From the NCBI RefSeq assembly GCF_016924755.1, contig NZ_JAFFJX010000026.1, positions 1-64,000 on the forward strand: 64,000 bases of DNA, given 5' to 3'. Below are positions 27,869 to 36,638 of this stretch, one piece after another (position 1 is the stretch's first letter; every line of letters begins with the position of its first letter). The notes under the pieces were generated by a model. That model saw only the letters and a list, made by a program, of their open reading frames with translations. It made no database searches and had not been told where the DNA came from. Made by a program: the position numbers and the translations under genes. Source of the stretch: Longitalea arenae. Its GTDB lineage: Bacteria; Bacteroidota; Bacteroidia; Chitinophagales; Chitinophagaceae.

Positions 27869-28726
27869 ATGAGACAGCTCAAAATTGCGACCCAGATCAC
27901 GAATCGAGATTCGCAGGCAGTAGAAAAGTATCTTCAGGAAATATCTAAAATTCCGATGATCACTCCCGAAGAGGAGACAGTACTGGCCCAGCGGATCAAA
28001 ATGGGTGATCAGAAGGCATTGGATAAGTTAGTGCAGGCCAACTTGCGTTTCGTGGTATCTGTTGCTAAGCAGTACCAGCACCAGGGTCTTTCTCTTAGCG
28101 ATCTGATCAACGAGGGTAACCTCGGTTTGATAAAAGCTGCCCAGCGTTTCGATGAAACCAAGGGTTTTAAATTCATTTCATACGCCGTATGGTGGATCCG
28201 CCAGTCCATTCTACAAGCGTTGGCAGAGCAGGGTAGATTAGTCCGCCTGCCTCAAAACAAAATTGGCACCTATAACAAGGCTAATAAAGCGTACATGGCT
28301 TTTGAACAGGAACATGAGCGTGAGCCAAGTACAGAAGAACTGGCCGAGTTGCTGGAAATGAGTGAAACAGAGATCAATAACATATTCCAGAGCAATACCC
28401 GTCATACCTCGCTCGACGCTCCGGTGCACGAAGCGGAAGACGTGGCAATGGGTGATCTGTTGGAAGGTGGAGATGATACCGATGATGATGTTATGAAAGA
28501 TTCTTTACGTAACGAGATCCGCCGCGTATTGAAATCACTCAGCCCCCGCGAAGCAGAGATCGTGAATGCCTACTTTGGCCTCGATGGCGAAAATGGCGTT
28601 ACCATTGAGCAGATCGGTCAGAAATACGATCTTACCAAAGAACGTATCCGTCAGATCAAGGAAAGAGCCATCAAGCGTTTGCAGAAAGCACGCTACAGCA
28701 ATGCTTTAAAAGCTTATTTAGGTTAG
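27869..28726 (+). CDS. rpoD: primary RNA polymerase sigma factor (RpoD/SigA)
   Basis: 285 aa. This is the short primary sigma of Bacteroidota, without region 1.1 and the large non-conserved insert. Region 1.2: AVEKYLQEISKIPMITPEEE; region 2: ANLRFVVSVAKQYQHQGLSLSDLINEG, LIKAAQRFDETKGFKFISYAVWWIRQ; region 3: LPQNKIGTYNKANKA; an acidic loop (GGDDTDDDV) and region 4: LSPREAEIVNAYFGLDGENGVTIEQIG, LTKERIRQIKERAIKRLQ. It directs RNA polymerase to the TAnnTTTG promoters noted here. It is transcribed alone, with a strong terminator at 28749. Confidence 0.97.
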   Translation: MRQLKIATQITNRDSQAVEKYLQEISKIPMITPEEETVLAQRIKMGDQKALDKLVQANLRFVVSVAKQYQHQGLSLSDLINEGNLGLIKAAQRFDETKGFKFISYAVWWIRQSILQALAEQGRLVRLPQNKIGTYNKANKAYMAFEQEHEREPSTEELAELLEMSETEINNIFQSNTRHTSLDAPVHEAEDVAMGDLLEGGDDTDDDVMKDSLRNEIRRVLKSLSPREAEIVNAYFGLDGENGVTIEQIGQKYDLTKERIRQIKERAIKRLQKARYSNALKAYLG

Positions 28727-28748
28727 TACAGTACTATAAAAAGAAACG

Positions 28749-28784
28749 AACCCCGGTTGGCTTAGCGCCTGCCGGGGTTTTTTG
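28749..28784 (+). terminator. intrinsic terminator of rpoD
   Basis: AACCCCGG at 28749-28756 pairs with CCGGGGTT at 28772-28779, followed by a run of T. Confidence 0.88.
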
Positions 28785-28805
28785 TTGATTACACACATAA
28801 ATAAT

Positions 28806-28828
28806 CGAACCATCATATATCTGGTTCG
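28806..28828. promoter_or_regulatory. short inverted repeat upstream of the DUF4249 gene
   Basis: CGAACCA at 28806-28812 and TGGTTCG at 28822-28828, 28 bp before the start codon. Could be an operator or a small leader hairpin; there is no independent support. Confidence 0.3.
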
Positions 28829-28855
28829 TTATTTGAATGCTGGTGATGGTCAATA

Positions 28856-29746
28856 ATGAAACGTATCGGATTAGTAGCAATCGTCATGGGGATGATTTTT
28901 GCTTCCTGCGAAAAAACAATTACGTTCAGGCCTGATAATGCGGAGCCTGTTCTGGTTGTGGAAGCTTCTATTGAGAACGGCCAGGCGCCGGTAGTTATAT
29001 TATCCCGGAGTTTTAATTACTTCAACCAGATCAGCGCCGAGCTGCTGGCCAATTCTTTTGTGCGCAATGCAGTAGTCACCATTTCCAACGGCAGCCGAAC
29101 CCATATCCTGAAAGAATATGCACAACCCGTAGCCAACGGGTATTCCATTTATTACTATTCCAACGACTCCACAACGAACCAGAATACCGCCTTTGCAGGG
29201 GAGTTCGGTAAGACCTATTCGTTAAGTATAAAGGTCGACGAACGGGAATACACGGCTACCACCACCATTCCCATGCTCACCAAAAAAATAGATTCCTTAT
29301 GGTGGCAGGATGCGCCTAACAATCCCGATCCGGTTAAGGTCATTCTGATGGGACGTTTCGTTGACCCGCCCGGACTAGGAAACTATACCCGCTATTACAC
29401 CCAGGTAGACGGACTGCAATTCTATCCCGGTTTCAATTCGGTCTTTGATGACCAGTTAACAGATGGAGTTACTTATAACCTGCAAATAGAAAAAGGCGTT
29501 GATCGCAATAATGGCATCAACCTCGAAGAATATGCTTTTTTCGACCATGGCGATTCGGTAGTAGTGAAGTACTGTAATATCGATAAAGCCACTTTTGACT
29601 TCTGGCGCACCATGGAATACAGTTACGCCAATATCGGCAATCCCTTTGCCGCGCCCAATAAGGTGCTTAGTAATATTGAAGGCGGCGGCCTGGGTTATTT
29701 TGGCGGTTATGCGGCGCAGTACAAAACAATTGTGATTCCTAAATAG
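28856..29746 (+). CDS. DUF4249-type lipoprotein
   Basis: 296 aa. Lipoprotein signal with the lipobox FASC (C19), so it is attached to a membrane, probably the outer one. A beta-rich N-terminal half (VLVVEASIENGQAPVVILSRS) and the C-terminal NPFAAPNKVLSNIEGGGLGYFGGYA are typical of DUF4249. Members are usually encoded next to a TonB-dependent receptor and thought to be its surface partner; here no receptor is adjacent: rpoD lies upstream and trxB downstream. ATG at 28856. Confidence 0.85.
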   Translation: MKRIGLVAIVMGMIFASCEKTITFRPDNAEPVLVVEASIENGQAPVVILSRSFNYFNQISAELLANSFVRNAVVTISNGSRTHILKEYAQPVANGYSIYYYSNDSTTNQNTAFAGEFGKTYSLSIKVDEREYTATTTIPMLTKKIDSLWWQDAPNNPDPVKVILMGRFVDPPGLGNYTRYYTQVDGLQFYPGFNSVFDDQLTDGVTYNLQIEKGVDRNNGINLEEYAFFDHGDSVVVKYCNIDKATFDFWRTMEYSYANIGNPFAAPNKVLSNIEGGGLGYFGGYAAQYKTIVIPK

Positions 29747-29831
29747 TTTGGTGAGGCCCCTTCTTCGGCTGCTGTTATTCACACTCAATGCAGGTATCCC
29801 GCCTTTATCATTTTCGTAACTCATTTTCAGG

Positions 29832-29839
29832 TAAATTTG
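29832..29839 (+). promoter_or_regulatory. -7 box of trxB
   Basis: TAAATTTG, exact TAnnTTTG, 28 bp before the trxB start; a TTTTCG lies near the -33 position. Confidence 0.45.
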
Positions 29840-29866
29840 TCAACTTTTCTTTAGAATATAGACAAT

Positions 29867-30805
29867 ATGGAAATCGAAAAAATACATTGCCTGATTATTG
29901 GAAGCGGACCCGCAGGATATACCGCCGCTATTTATGCAGCCAGAGCAAACATGAAACCGGTATTATACCAGGGAATCCAGCCCGGAGGTCAGTTAACAAT
30001 TACTACGGAAGTGGAAAATTACCCCGGTTACCCCGATGGGGTACAGGGACCCGAAATGATGGTTCATTTTGAAAAGCAGGCCGTTCGCATGGGCGCCGAT
30101 ATTCGTTTTGGGCTGGCTACCAAGGTCGATTTTTCAGCACCCCCCTTCAAAGTCTGGATAGACGAAGAGAAGCTGGTAGAAGCAGATTCGGTTATTATTG
30201 CAACCGGAGCATCGGCCAAATGGCTCGGTTTGGAAAGCGAGCAACGTCTCAATGGCTTTGGCGTAAGCGCCTGTGCCGTTTGCGATGGGTTCTTTTTCCG
30301 CGGCAAGGAAGTGGCGATCGTAGGCGCCGGTGATACCGCTGCCGAAGAAGCCTTGTACCTGTCTAAATTATGTACTACCGTACATATGTTCATTCGCCGT
30401 AATGAAATGCGGGCCTCCAAGGTGATGCAGGAGAGGGTACAACGCACCCCGAATATCAAAGTGTACTGGAATACGACCACTGATGAAATAATTGGTGAGA
30501 ACAAGGTAGAATCAGTGCGCATCAAGAATACCAGGACCGGCGAGTTGCAAACGATCCCCATCAGCGGCTTTTTTGTAGCCATCGGCCACCAGCCTAACTC
30601 GGAGATTTTCAAAGGCTGGCTCGAAATGGATGAAGCCGGTTACCTGAAAACGATCCCCGGTACCTCCAAAACAAATATCGAAGGTGTTTTTGCCGCCGGT
30701 GACGTTCAGGATAAGATCTACCGCCAGGCGGTTACTGCAGCCGGCAGCGGATGTATGGCGGCCCTGGATGCCGAAAGGTACCTTTCGGCCAAAGGCCTCG
30801 TATAA
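29867..30805 (+). CDS. trxB: thioredoxin-disulfide reductase
   Basis: 312 aa. NADPH-dependent flavoenzyme that reduces thioredoxin. FAD motif IIGSGPAGYTAAIYAARA (from residue 10), GGQLTITTEVENYPG, redox pair C136-x2-C139 in ACAVCDG, NADPH motif VGAGDTAAEEA near 152, and the C-terminal FAD motif FAAGDVQDKIYRQAVTAAGSGCMAA. All key residues are in place. Single gene, with its own -7 box 28 bp upstream. Confidence 0.97.
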   Translation: MEIEKIHCLIIGSGPAGYTAAIYAARANMKPVLYQGIQPGGQLTITTEVENYPGYPDGVQGPEMMVHFEKQAVRMGADIRFGLATKVDFSAPPFKVWIDEEKLVEADSVIIATGASAKWLGLESEQRLNGFGVSACAVCDGFFFRGKEVAIVGAGDTAAEEALYLSKLCTTVHMFIRRNEMRASKVMQERVQRTPNIKVYWNTTTDEIIGENKVESVRIKNTRTGELQTIPISGFFVAIGHQPNSEIFKGWLEMDEAGYLKTIPGTSKTNIEGVFAAGDVQDKIYRQAVTAAGSGCMAALDAERYLSAKGLV

Positions 30806-31009
30806 AGCTTATCGCTTAGCGGGCTTTAAGGCGGAACGCTTACACTAAAACAGGAATAAGAAAAGCATCGCCGAACTGCGGTGCGCATGTATAAACAGAA
30901 CGCTGAACACTTAATGCAGGTCTCCGGTTTCCGTGGACCAGCCTTAGGGGTTTAGCGTTCAGCTTTTAACGTCTTTTGTGGCATTATTTTAGCAAAACAA
31001 AACAGAGCT
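30806..31009. other. intergenic region between trxB and folB
   Basis: About 200 bp. GCTGAAC near 30903 and GTTCAGC near 30957 can pair across about 50 nt, and the middle has further short pairing. It could be a structured leader of folB, but no known riboswitch was recognised. Confidence 0.25.
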
Positions 31010-31369
31010 ATGGTTGTTATTGAATTAAATCAGGTAAGGCTGCATGCATTTCATGGTGTTTATGAGGGCGAGAAGCTTACCGGAAGTGCCTACGAGATCA
31101 ATGTACGGGTAGCCTATGAAGAAGGTGACAGTACATTTGATGATTTAAAAAATACGATCAATTACGTTGAAATACTCGAAATTGTAAAGCAACGAATGCG
31201 GATACCGTCGGGTCTTTTAGAGAAGGTGGCCAATGATATTATCCGCAGGATCCGGGACCAGTATCCTTTCACCACAGAGATCAATTTTTCGATCTATAAA
31301 TTAGAAGCCCCTGTTGAAAATTTTCAGGGGAAAATAGGCGTTACATTGCATAAGAAGTTTGATGGGTAA
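31010..31369 (+). CDS. folB: dihydroneopterin aldolase
   Basis: 119 aa, the normal size. Folate synthesis: converts 7,8-dihydroneopterin to the hydroxymethyl-pterin and glycolaldehyde. Family pattern: IELNQVRLHAFHGVYEGEKLTG with the conserved H-G-V-x-x-x-E, INYVEILEIVKQRM, LLEKVANDIIRRI and the C-terminal SIYKLEAPVENFQGKIGVTL, where the catalytic lysine (K-x-x-A/P) is present. It overlaps the next gene by 8 bp. Confidence 0.93.
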   Translation: MVVIELNQVRLHAFHGVYEGEKLTGSAYEINVRVAYEEGDSTFDDLKNTINYVEILEIVKQRMRIPSGLLEKVANDIIRRIRDQYPFTTEINFSIYKLEAPVENFQGKIGVTLHKKFDG

Positions 31370-32126
31370 AATAGGAAGTACAATAGGGCTGTTGCTTTTT
31401 TTGTTAATCCTGCCATTCGAAAACAATGCACAGGATATCAATACGCTGTTGAAGGAAGCGCAACAGCTGGAAAGCGCATTTAAGGAACCCGAAGCTTTAC
31501 AGAAATACCTCGCCGTCATCCGCCACCAGCCCAATAATTTGACCGCCCTCATTAAAACAAGCGAATTATACAGCATTTTAGGAAAACACCAGGGCACAAA
31601 AGAAAAACAGCGTGAATATTATCGTAACGCCCGCGTATATGCTCAGAAAGCGCTGCAGGTGAATCCCAACAGTTCCGACGCCAATGTGGTCATGTCGCTG
31701 GCCATGGGCCGTATGGCGCTTATTGCTTCCGGCGAAGACAAGATCAAAGCGGTAAAGGACGTAAAATCCTATTCCGAAAAAAGTATCCAGCTCGATCCCA
31801 CCAATTTTAAGGGTTACCATGTACTGGCCAGATGGCATTATGAAGTGAGCGATCTCACTTCCGTTGAAAAATGGCTGGTAAAAGTAGCCTATGAAGCGCT
31901 GCCAAAAGCCAGTTTAGACGATGCCATCAGATTGTATGAGAAAAGCCGCTCGCTCAATCCTTCCTTTTTATTGAATTACCTCGAACTGGCTAAAGCCTAC
32001 CATCGTAAGAACAACGATAAAAAAGCCGTGGAACTGCTCGAGACCATGCTTAAAATGCCTAACAAAATCGGTGACGATGGACATATCAAGGCAAAGGGGA
32101 AGAAATTACTGGAGGAATACAAATAA
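31362..32126 (+). CDS. exported TPR-repeat protein
   Basis: 254 aa from the ATG at 31362 (the codon before is a TTG). A hydrophobic N-terminus ending in NNAQ (about residue 24) is a signal peptide. The rest is alpha-helical with tetratricopeptide-like units (LLKEAQQLESAFKEPEALQKYLAVI; ALQVNPNSSDANVVMSLAMGRMALIASGEDK; SIQLDPTNFKGYHVLARWHYEV; SRSLNPSFLLNYLELAKAYHRKN). It resembles Bacteroidota periplasmic TPR proteins of the RMD/FIS1-like kind; role unknown, probably protein-protein contact. The 8-bp overlap with folB suggests translational coupling. Confidence 0.82.
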   Translation: MGKIGSTIGLLLFLLILPFENNAQDINTLLKEAQQLESAFKEPEALQKYLAVIRHQPNNLTALIKTSELYSILGKHQGTKEKQREYYRNARVYAQKALQVNPNSSDANVVMSLAMGRMALIASGEDKIKAVKDVKSYSEKSIQLDPTNFKGYHVLARWHYEVSDLTSVEKWLVKVAYEALPKASLDDAIRLYEKSRSLNPSFLLNYLELAKAYHRKNNDKKAVELLETMLKMPNKIGDDGHIKAKGKKLLEEYK

Positions 32127-32297
32127 TCAATGTGCTAATTTGCTAATGTGCTAATTAGCTGATTAATTCATTATCAAAATTTCATTAGCACATCAGCACA
32201 TCAGCTAATTGGGATTTCATCAGCACATCAGCACATCAGCACATCAGCTAATTGGGATTTCATTAGCACATCAGCACATTAGCACATCAGCTAATTA
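32127..32297. repeat. inverted octamer array, words GCTAATTA and TAATTAGC
   Basis: Left arm of GCTAATTT/GCTAATGT/GCTAATTA units (32132-32166), right arm of ATTAGCACATCAGCACATCAGC units (32180-32297), the latter with an internal duplication around AGCTAATTGGGATTTCAT. The arms are complementary, so the RNA can fold into a long hairpin between two convergent genes. Confidence 0.85.
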
Positions 32298-33656
32298 TCA
32301 AATTACTTTGTTTTTCCACTTCCCGCTCCGCATATACAAAAACGACGGTAAGAACAAACACACCCAGTACAGCCACTCACTCATCCAGCCATAGGTTATT
32401 GATAAGAAGAATTTATCTAATACGAGGTATATGTACACGCAGTAAAGAACAATAGCGAATAGTTCGATCAGTAAAGAAACCCGGCTATTACCCGATCCGG
32501 TAACGGAATTCAGGTATACCACGGAGAACGACATGATAATGATCGCCAGCGACATCACCCGTACAACGGGTACAGCCGCAGCCACAAATTCGCCCGACTG
32601 GCCATACAACGAAAACAACCATTCGGGAAACAGGTTAAGCAGTATGGCAATGACAATGGCCGAGCCCAGGCTCAACCTGATCATTTTGCGGATAAGCACC
32701 CAAACCTGGTCCTGCCGCCCCTGGCCAATGATATTGCTCACCATGGCATTCGTAGTGGAGCCAAAAGCCCAGGTTACAATACCCGCGAGACCAAGGATAT
32801 TGCGCATGGTATTGGAAACCCCCAGCGCTATTTCACCATGCGCATCGATGAGCAGGAAAAAATATTCCCAGCTTACAATGCTGATGCCGTGCTGAAAGAT
32901 CAGCGGGGCCGACATCGAAAATATCAGCCGCGAATTATAGGTGTCCCACCTGAAGTTCTTGAACAGATGCAATTGCTTGCCGATGCCTTTCTGCAGGATC
33001 ACCAGGTAGATCACCAGCAGGCCGGTGATCTCGGCAATGATCGAAGAAATAGCAGCCCCGTTCAGGCCCATTTCAGGGAAACCCGCTTTGCCAAAGATCA
33101 GCAGGTAGTCGAGCAGGATATTGGTGACCGCCTCGGCAAAAGCGCCGCCCACCAGGTATTTGCTTTGATTGGTGCCTACCAGCAGCGCATTGCGCATTTG
33201 GTAAACAAATAAAAAGGGCAGGCCCCAGATGCGGATCTTGCAAAAAGAAACGGCCTGTTGTAAACGATCGGGGTCGGTGATAAAATATCCGAATAGATGA
33301 GGGGTGACCGTATAGGTGATCAGGATGCCAAGCAGGGATATCGACAGGCCGATAAATACCGCCTGGCTGAATAATTTGCCAATTTCCTCAGGCCGGTTCT
33401 CGCCGGCGCGCCGTGCGATCAGCGCCTGCAAGCCATTGTTCAAGCCATAACCGATGGCAGAAAAGATCAGATAATAAACACCCGTAAGGCCGGCAATGGC
33501 CAGCGCCTGTTTGCTGTAATGCCCTAAAAAGATATTATTAGTAACAAAATTGATCTGTGGTATCAAAATGGCAAAGCTGATGGGAGCAGCCATTTTAATG
33601 ATCTGGCGGTTGGAAAGTTCTACCTGAAATCCTGTATTTTTAGATAAGGCGGTCAT
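32298..33656 (-). CDS. MATE family multidrug exporter
   Basis: 452 aa with twelve predicted spans in two homologous halves. Exports cationic or other small molecules by Na+ or H+ exchange. The N-terminal half has AAPISFAILIPQINFVTNNIFLGHYS and ARRAGENRPEEIGKLFSQA, the C-terminal half ALGVSNTMRNILGLAGIVTWAFGSTTNAMVSNIIGQGR, which matches the second MATE half. Substrate unknown. The minus-strand TATCTTTG at 33667-33674 is an exact -7 box only about 10 bp before the start, giving an almost leaderless mRNA. ATG at 33656. Confidence 0.9.
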   Translation of the reverse strand: MTALSKNTGFQVELSNRQIIKMAAPISFAILIPQINFVTNNIFLGHYSKQALAIAGLTGVYYLIFSAIGYGLNNGLQALIARRAGENRPEEIGKLFSQAVFIGLSISLLGILITYTVTPHLFGYFITDPDRLQQAVSFCKIRIWGLPFLFVYQMRNALLVGTNQSKYLVGGAFAEAVTNILLDYLLIFGKAGFPEMGLNGAAISSIIAEITGLLVIYLVILQKGIGKQLHLFKNFRWDTYNSRLIFSMSAPLIFQHGISIVSWEYFFLLIDAHGEIALGVSNTMRNILGLAGIVTWAFGSTTNAMVSNIIGQGRQDQVWVLIRKMIRLSLGSAIVIAILLNLFPEWLFSLYGQSGEFVAAAVPVVRVMSLAIIIMSFSVVYLNSVTGSGNSRVSLLIELFAIVLYCVYIYLVLDKFFLSITYGWMSEWLYWVCLFLPSFLYMRSGKWKNKVI

Positions 33657-33724
33657 AAAAAGGGGGCAAAGATACGAGCTAGTGATGAATGCCGAAGGGT
33701 AAATGGTAACTGGGAATATTTAAA

Positions 33725-33897
33725 TTAGTTACCAGTCGCCAGTTCCCGGTTGCCAGGCGCGTGGCGAACATTGTCTTATGATTGCCTGTAACTGTATTTT
33801 CCGGTAACCGGTAACCGGCAACTGGTAACCGGTAACTGGTAACCGGTAACCGGAAACTGACCGGCAACTGGTACCCGGCAACCGGCAACTGACTGAA
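33725..33897. repeat. inverted heptamer array, words GTTACCAG and CCGGTAAC
   Basis: A short left arm (GTTACCAGTCGCCAGTTCCCGG-like, 33727-33755) and a long right arm of CCGGTAA/CCGGCAA/CTGGTAA units with a period of 7 (33798-33893). The same word on the opposite strand builds the long arrays at 45.7 and 48.7 kb. Confidence 0.85.
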
Positions 33898-33938
33898 ACT
33901 TGTAACTTATTTCGTAACATTGCAGCTTTTGATAACAT

Positions 33939-34790
33939 ATGCTTAAGGCTAATTTTGATATTGTTCCTGAAACGAGAGATTCGGAAGAGCTTCGAAACAG
34001 TCAGTTGCTGGTTGAAGTGGGGGAAAAGACATTCAGCTTTGTGATCTACCATAAAGAGCAACGCCGTTTTATAGGACTGCGGCAGTACAATCTCGATTAT
34101 ACGCCTGGTAAAACCATGCTCGAAAACCTGCTGGAGATCATTACCAACGACGAGGTGTTGCAAACCCAGTTCAAAGAAGCATTTATCATTTACAATTATA
34201 CCGACAGCAACTTTTTACCCGAAAAGGTATTTCATATTGAACTAACCCAGCCCGTAACAGAGGTGGTATATGGAAATGCCAAAAAAGGGCTGCTCTTAAG
34301 TGAGAAAGTGATCGGCTGGAAAATGTATAACATTTACCGCGTTCCCCGCGAGATCCATGCGCTGCTGCAGCGGAAATTCTCTTCCGGGAACTACTGGCAT
34401 TATTATACGCTCCTGCTCTATGATAATGAAGTGCAGCCTTCCGAAGATGAACAGGTAATTAAAATGGTTATGCGGGCCGATCAGTTCCTGGTGGCCGTTT
34501 ATAAAGGCGCCACCATTCAATTGATACAGTCTTATGCCTATCAAACACCCGATGATGTATCATACTACCTGCTGGCGATCTGTAACCGCTTTAATATAAG
34601 CCAGGATAAAGTTACCCTGATCGTTTCCGGTTTGCTCGACGAGCAGTCGCGCCTGTACCAGGAGCTGCTGAAATATTTCCTGCAGGTACAATGGGATCGT
34701 TTGCCTGAGACGGTCAAACTCGACGCAACGTTCAATACGTTTCCATCGCATTACTTTTCACCGCTTTTGAAAATGGCATTATGCGTATAA
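33939..34790 (+). CDS. DUF3822 family protein
   Basis: 283 aa, soluble. Recognised as DUF3822 by its start (SQLLVEVGEKTFSFVIYH), the strand MLENLLEIITNDEVLQTQFKEAFIIYNY, LLSEKVIGWKMYNIYRVP and the C-terminal FPSHYFSPLLKMALC, and by its position: in Bacteroidota this family nearly always sits right before rsmD, as here with a 10-bp overlap. The fold resembles an actin/FtsA-like ATPase without clear nucleotide motifs. Function unknown; coupling with rsmD suggests a role in ribosome assembly, which is inference. Confidence 0.85.
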   Translation: MLKANFDIVPETRDSEELRNSQLLVEVGEKTFSFVIYHKEQRRFIGLRQYNLDYTPGKTMLENLLEIITNDEVLQTQFKEAFIIYNYTDSNFLPEKVFHIELTQPVTEVVYGNAKKGLLLSEKVIGWKMYNIYRVPREIHALLQRKFSSGNYWHYYTLLLYDNEVQPSEDEQVIKMVMRADQFLVAVYKGATIQLIQSYAYQTPDDVSYYLLAICNRFNISQDKVTLIVSGLLDEQSRLYQELLKYFLQVQWDRLPETVKLDATFNTFPSHYFSPLLKMALCV

Positions 34791-35326
34791 TAGGAGGGGA
34801 ACTGGGAGGAAGAAAGATCAATCCGCCAGGTAAGATGCCGCATACCCGGCCTACCACGGATATTGCCAAGGAAGGACTTTTTAACATCATCCAGAACAAT
34901 CTTGATATAACTGCCTTACATACCCTCGATCTGTTTGGCGGTACCGGCAGCATCAGCTATGAGCTTAAATCACGCGGCGCTGTCGCCTGCACCATCGTGG
35001 AGAAAGATGCTGCGATGTATGAATTCATTAAAAAAACGGCAGCTTCTCTGCAACTCGAAAACTTCAACGTGGTGAAGATGGATGTTTTCAAATTCATTAA
35101 CCAGTGCACCAGCAAATTCAATTTCATTTTTGCGGGACCGCCCTATGCCCTGGGCACCATTGATGAACTGCCCAAATTGATTGTAGAAAAACAATTGCTG
35201 CAACCCGGCGGCTGGTTTGTGCTGGAACATACGCCCAGGAATAGTTACGAAACATATCCGTTGTTCGCCACTTCGCGCAATTATGGAACTACTATCTTCA
35301 GCATTTTCGTAAATAAAAATTCCTGA
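34781..35326 (+). CDS. rsmD: 16S rRNA (guanine(966)-N(2))-methyltransferase, unusual GPPY motif
   Basis: 181 aa, normal length. Methylates G966 of 16S rRNA on the assembled 30S subunit. N-terminal MRIIGGELGGRKI and TRPTTDIAKEGLFNI are typical, as is SAM motif I LDLFGGTGSISYEL. The catalytic motif IV, normally (D/N)PPY/F, reads FAGPPYAL with glycine at 119 (codon GGA at 35135). Asp to Gly here needs two base changes, so it is not a single sequencing slip. Activity may be altered, or the group may use another residue. Confidence 0.9.
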   Translation: MRIIGGELGGRKINPPGKMPHTRPTTDIAKEGLFNIIQNNLDITALHTLDLFGGTGSISYELKSRGAVACTIVEKDAAMYEFIKKTAASLQLENFNVVKMDVFKFINQCTSKFNFIFAGPPYALGTIDELPKLIVEKQLLQPGGWFVLEHTPRNSYETYPLFATSRNYGTTIFSIFVNKNS

Positions 35327-35440
35327 TTTCGGGATGTAGAGATTTTGAGATCTCTTTTCCTTCAGCTTAATGATAGATCTCAAAATCCTGAAATCCCAAA
35401 ATCTGAAAATCTCAAAATCCCAAAATCCGAAATTATTAGA
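35327..35440. repeat. inverted octamer array, words GATTTTGA and AAATCCCA
   Basis: Left arm GATTTCGGGATGTAGAGATTTTGAGATC near 35325-35352 and right arm of AAATC(C/T)(T/C)(G/A) units with a period of 8 at 35378-35434. It ends 9 bp before the GTG start of bioD. Confidence 0.85.
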
Positions 35441-35442
35441 GG

Positions 35443-36072
35443 GTGGAACGAATATTTGTCACAGGTATAGGAACAGGTATAGGAAAAACGGTCGTTTCAG
35501 CGATCCTGACGAAAGCGCTGGATGCCGATTACTGGAAACCGGTACAGGCAGGTTTTGCCGATGGCACCGACAGTGAGTTCGTGGCGCAATGGCTGAAAGA
35601 TACCGGTTCGGTTGTGCATCCCGAAGTATACCGCCTGGCCAAAGCCGCATCCCCACATATTGCTGCCCGGGAGGAAGGCATAACCATTGATATTGAAAAT
35701 ATTGTTAAGCGTATTCCCATAAATAATCGTACCTTACTCATTGAAGGCGCAGGGGGATTATTGGTTCCATTGAACAATTCCACCTTTGTGGCAGACCTCA
35801 TCAAAGCGATCGGCGCTAAGGTGATCCTCGTCAGCCGAAATTACCTGGGAAGCATAAATCATTCATTATTAACGGCACGCGTTTGTAAGGAAATGCAAAT
35901 ACCGGTGATCGGATGGGTGTTCAATGACCAGTACCTCGATTATGAGCAAGAGATCGTACAATGGAGCAACTTTCCCAGGATAGCATCAATTCCCTATTCT
36001 GAAAATATAAACGGGACATTTATCAACACTCAGGCAGCTGCTATAAGAGCGCAACTGAAAGAATTATTATGA
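35443..36072 (+). CDS. bioD: dethiobiotin synthetase
   Basis: 209 aa. Closes the ureido ring of biotin from diaminopelargonic acid, CO2 and ATP. P-loop GIGTGIGKT at about 8-16, lysine in WKPVQAG, and EGAGGLLVPL as in the family. The start is GTG at 35443, directly before the P-loop strand. No other bio genes are in the window. It overlaps the next gene by 4 bp (ATGA) and so heads a bioD / formyl-THF cyclo-ligase / lpxK / rnr cluster. Confidence 0.92.
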   Translation: MERIFVTGIGTGIGKTVVSAILTKALDADYWKPVQAGFADGTDSEFVAQWLKDTGSVVHPEVYRLAKAASPHIAAREEGITIDIENIVKRIPINNRTLLIEGAGGLLVPLNNSTFVADLIKAIGAKVILVSRNYLGSINHSLLTARVCKEMQIPVIGWVFNDQYLDYEQEIVQWSNFPRIASIPYSENINGTFINTQAAAIRAQLKELL

Positions 36073-36638
36073 TAAAAAATACCGTTAGAAAAGAGTTTTT
36101 GCAACGCAGGATGAACATTCAGGAAGAAGAGCTGCAACGGCTAACCGCATTAATGGCCGCTAACTTCCAAAAACTGACCCTTCCCCAGGTAAATTATCTG
36201 TTGTCGTATTATCCACTCGCAAGCCGCAATGAATTTGACGTTTCAGTATGTGAAGACATCCTGAAGGAGCGGCATCTGCTGCTGCGCGTGGCATGGCCAA
36301 AGATCCATATCGACCTGCATGATATGGAGGCCGTACAGGTTGAAAAAGACGGCCTTTTTATCAAGAACAAATACAATATACTGGAACCGATCGCAGGGGC
36401 CATAATTCCGCCCCAACACTTCGATGTCATTTTTGTACCGCTGGTAGCATTTGATGAACGCGGGTACCGGGTTGGTTATGGCAAAGGCTATTACGACCGT
36501 TACCTGGCGCAGTGCCGCCCGGCTGCTATCAAGATCGGTTTCTCCTTTTTCGATGCAGTCAATTACATTGAGGACATCGACGAATTTGATGTACCTTTAA
36601 ACTTTTGCATTACACCGCATCGTATATATGAATTTTAA
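36069..36638 (+). CDS. 5-formyltetrahydrofolate cyclo-ligase
   Basis: 189 aa. ATP-dependent conversion of 5-formyl-THF to methenyl-THF. N-terminal RKEFLQRR basic region; the family signature VPLVAFDERGYRVGYGKGYYDRYL (about 125-148) carries the ATP/folate-binding residues; C-terminal VPLNFCITPHRI. Often named fau or ygfA. Overlaps bioD by 4 bp and lpxK by 11 bp, so all three are probably translated from one mRNA. Confidence 0.93.
   Translation: MIKNTVRKEFLQRRMNIQEEELQRLTALMAANFQKLTLPQVNYLLSYYPLASRNEFDVSVCEDILKERHLLLRVAWPKIHIDLHDMEAVQVEKDGLFIKNKYNILEPIAGAIIPPQHFDVIFVPLVAFDERGYRVGYGKGYYDRYLAQCRPAAIKIGFSFFDAVNYIEDIDEFDVPLNFCITPHRIYEF

Noticed and set aside
30806-31009. Small structured RNA between trxB and folB
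   Set aside because: Only short pairings; none of the known SRP, 6S or riboswitch motifs could be seen. Kept as an intergenic note.
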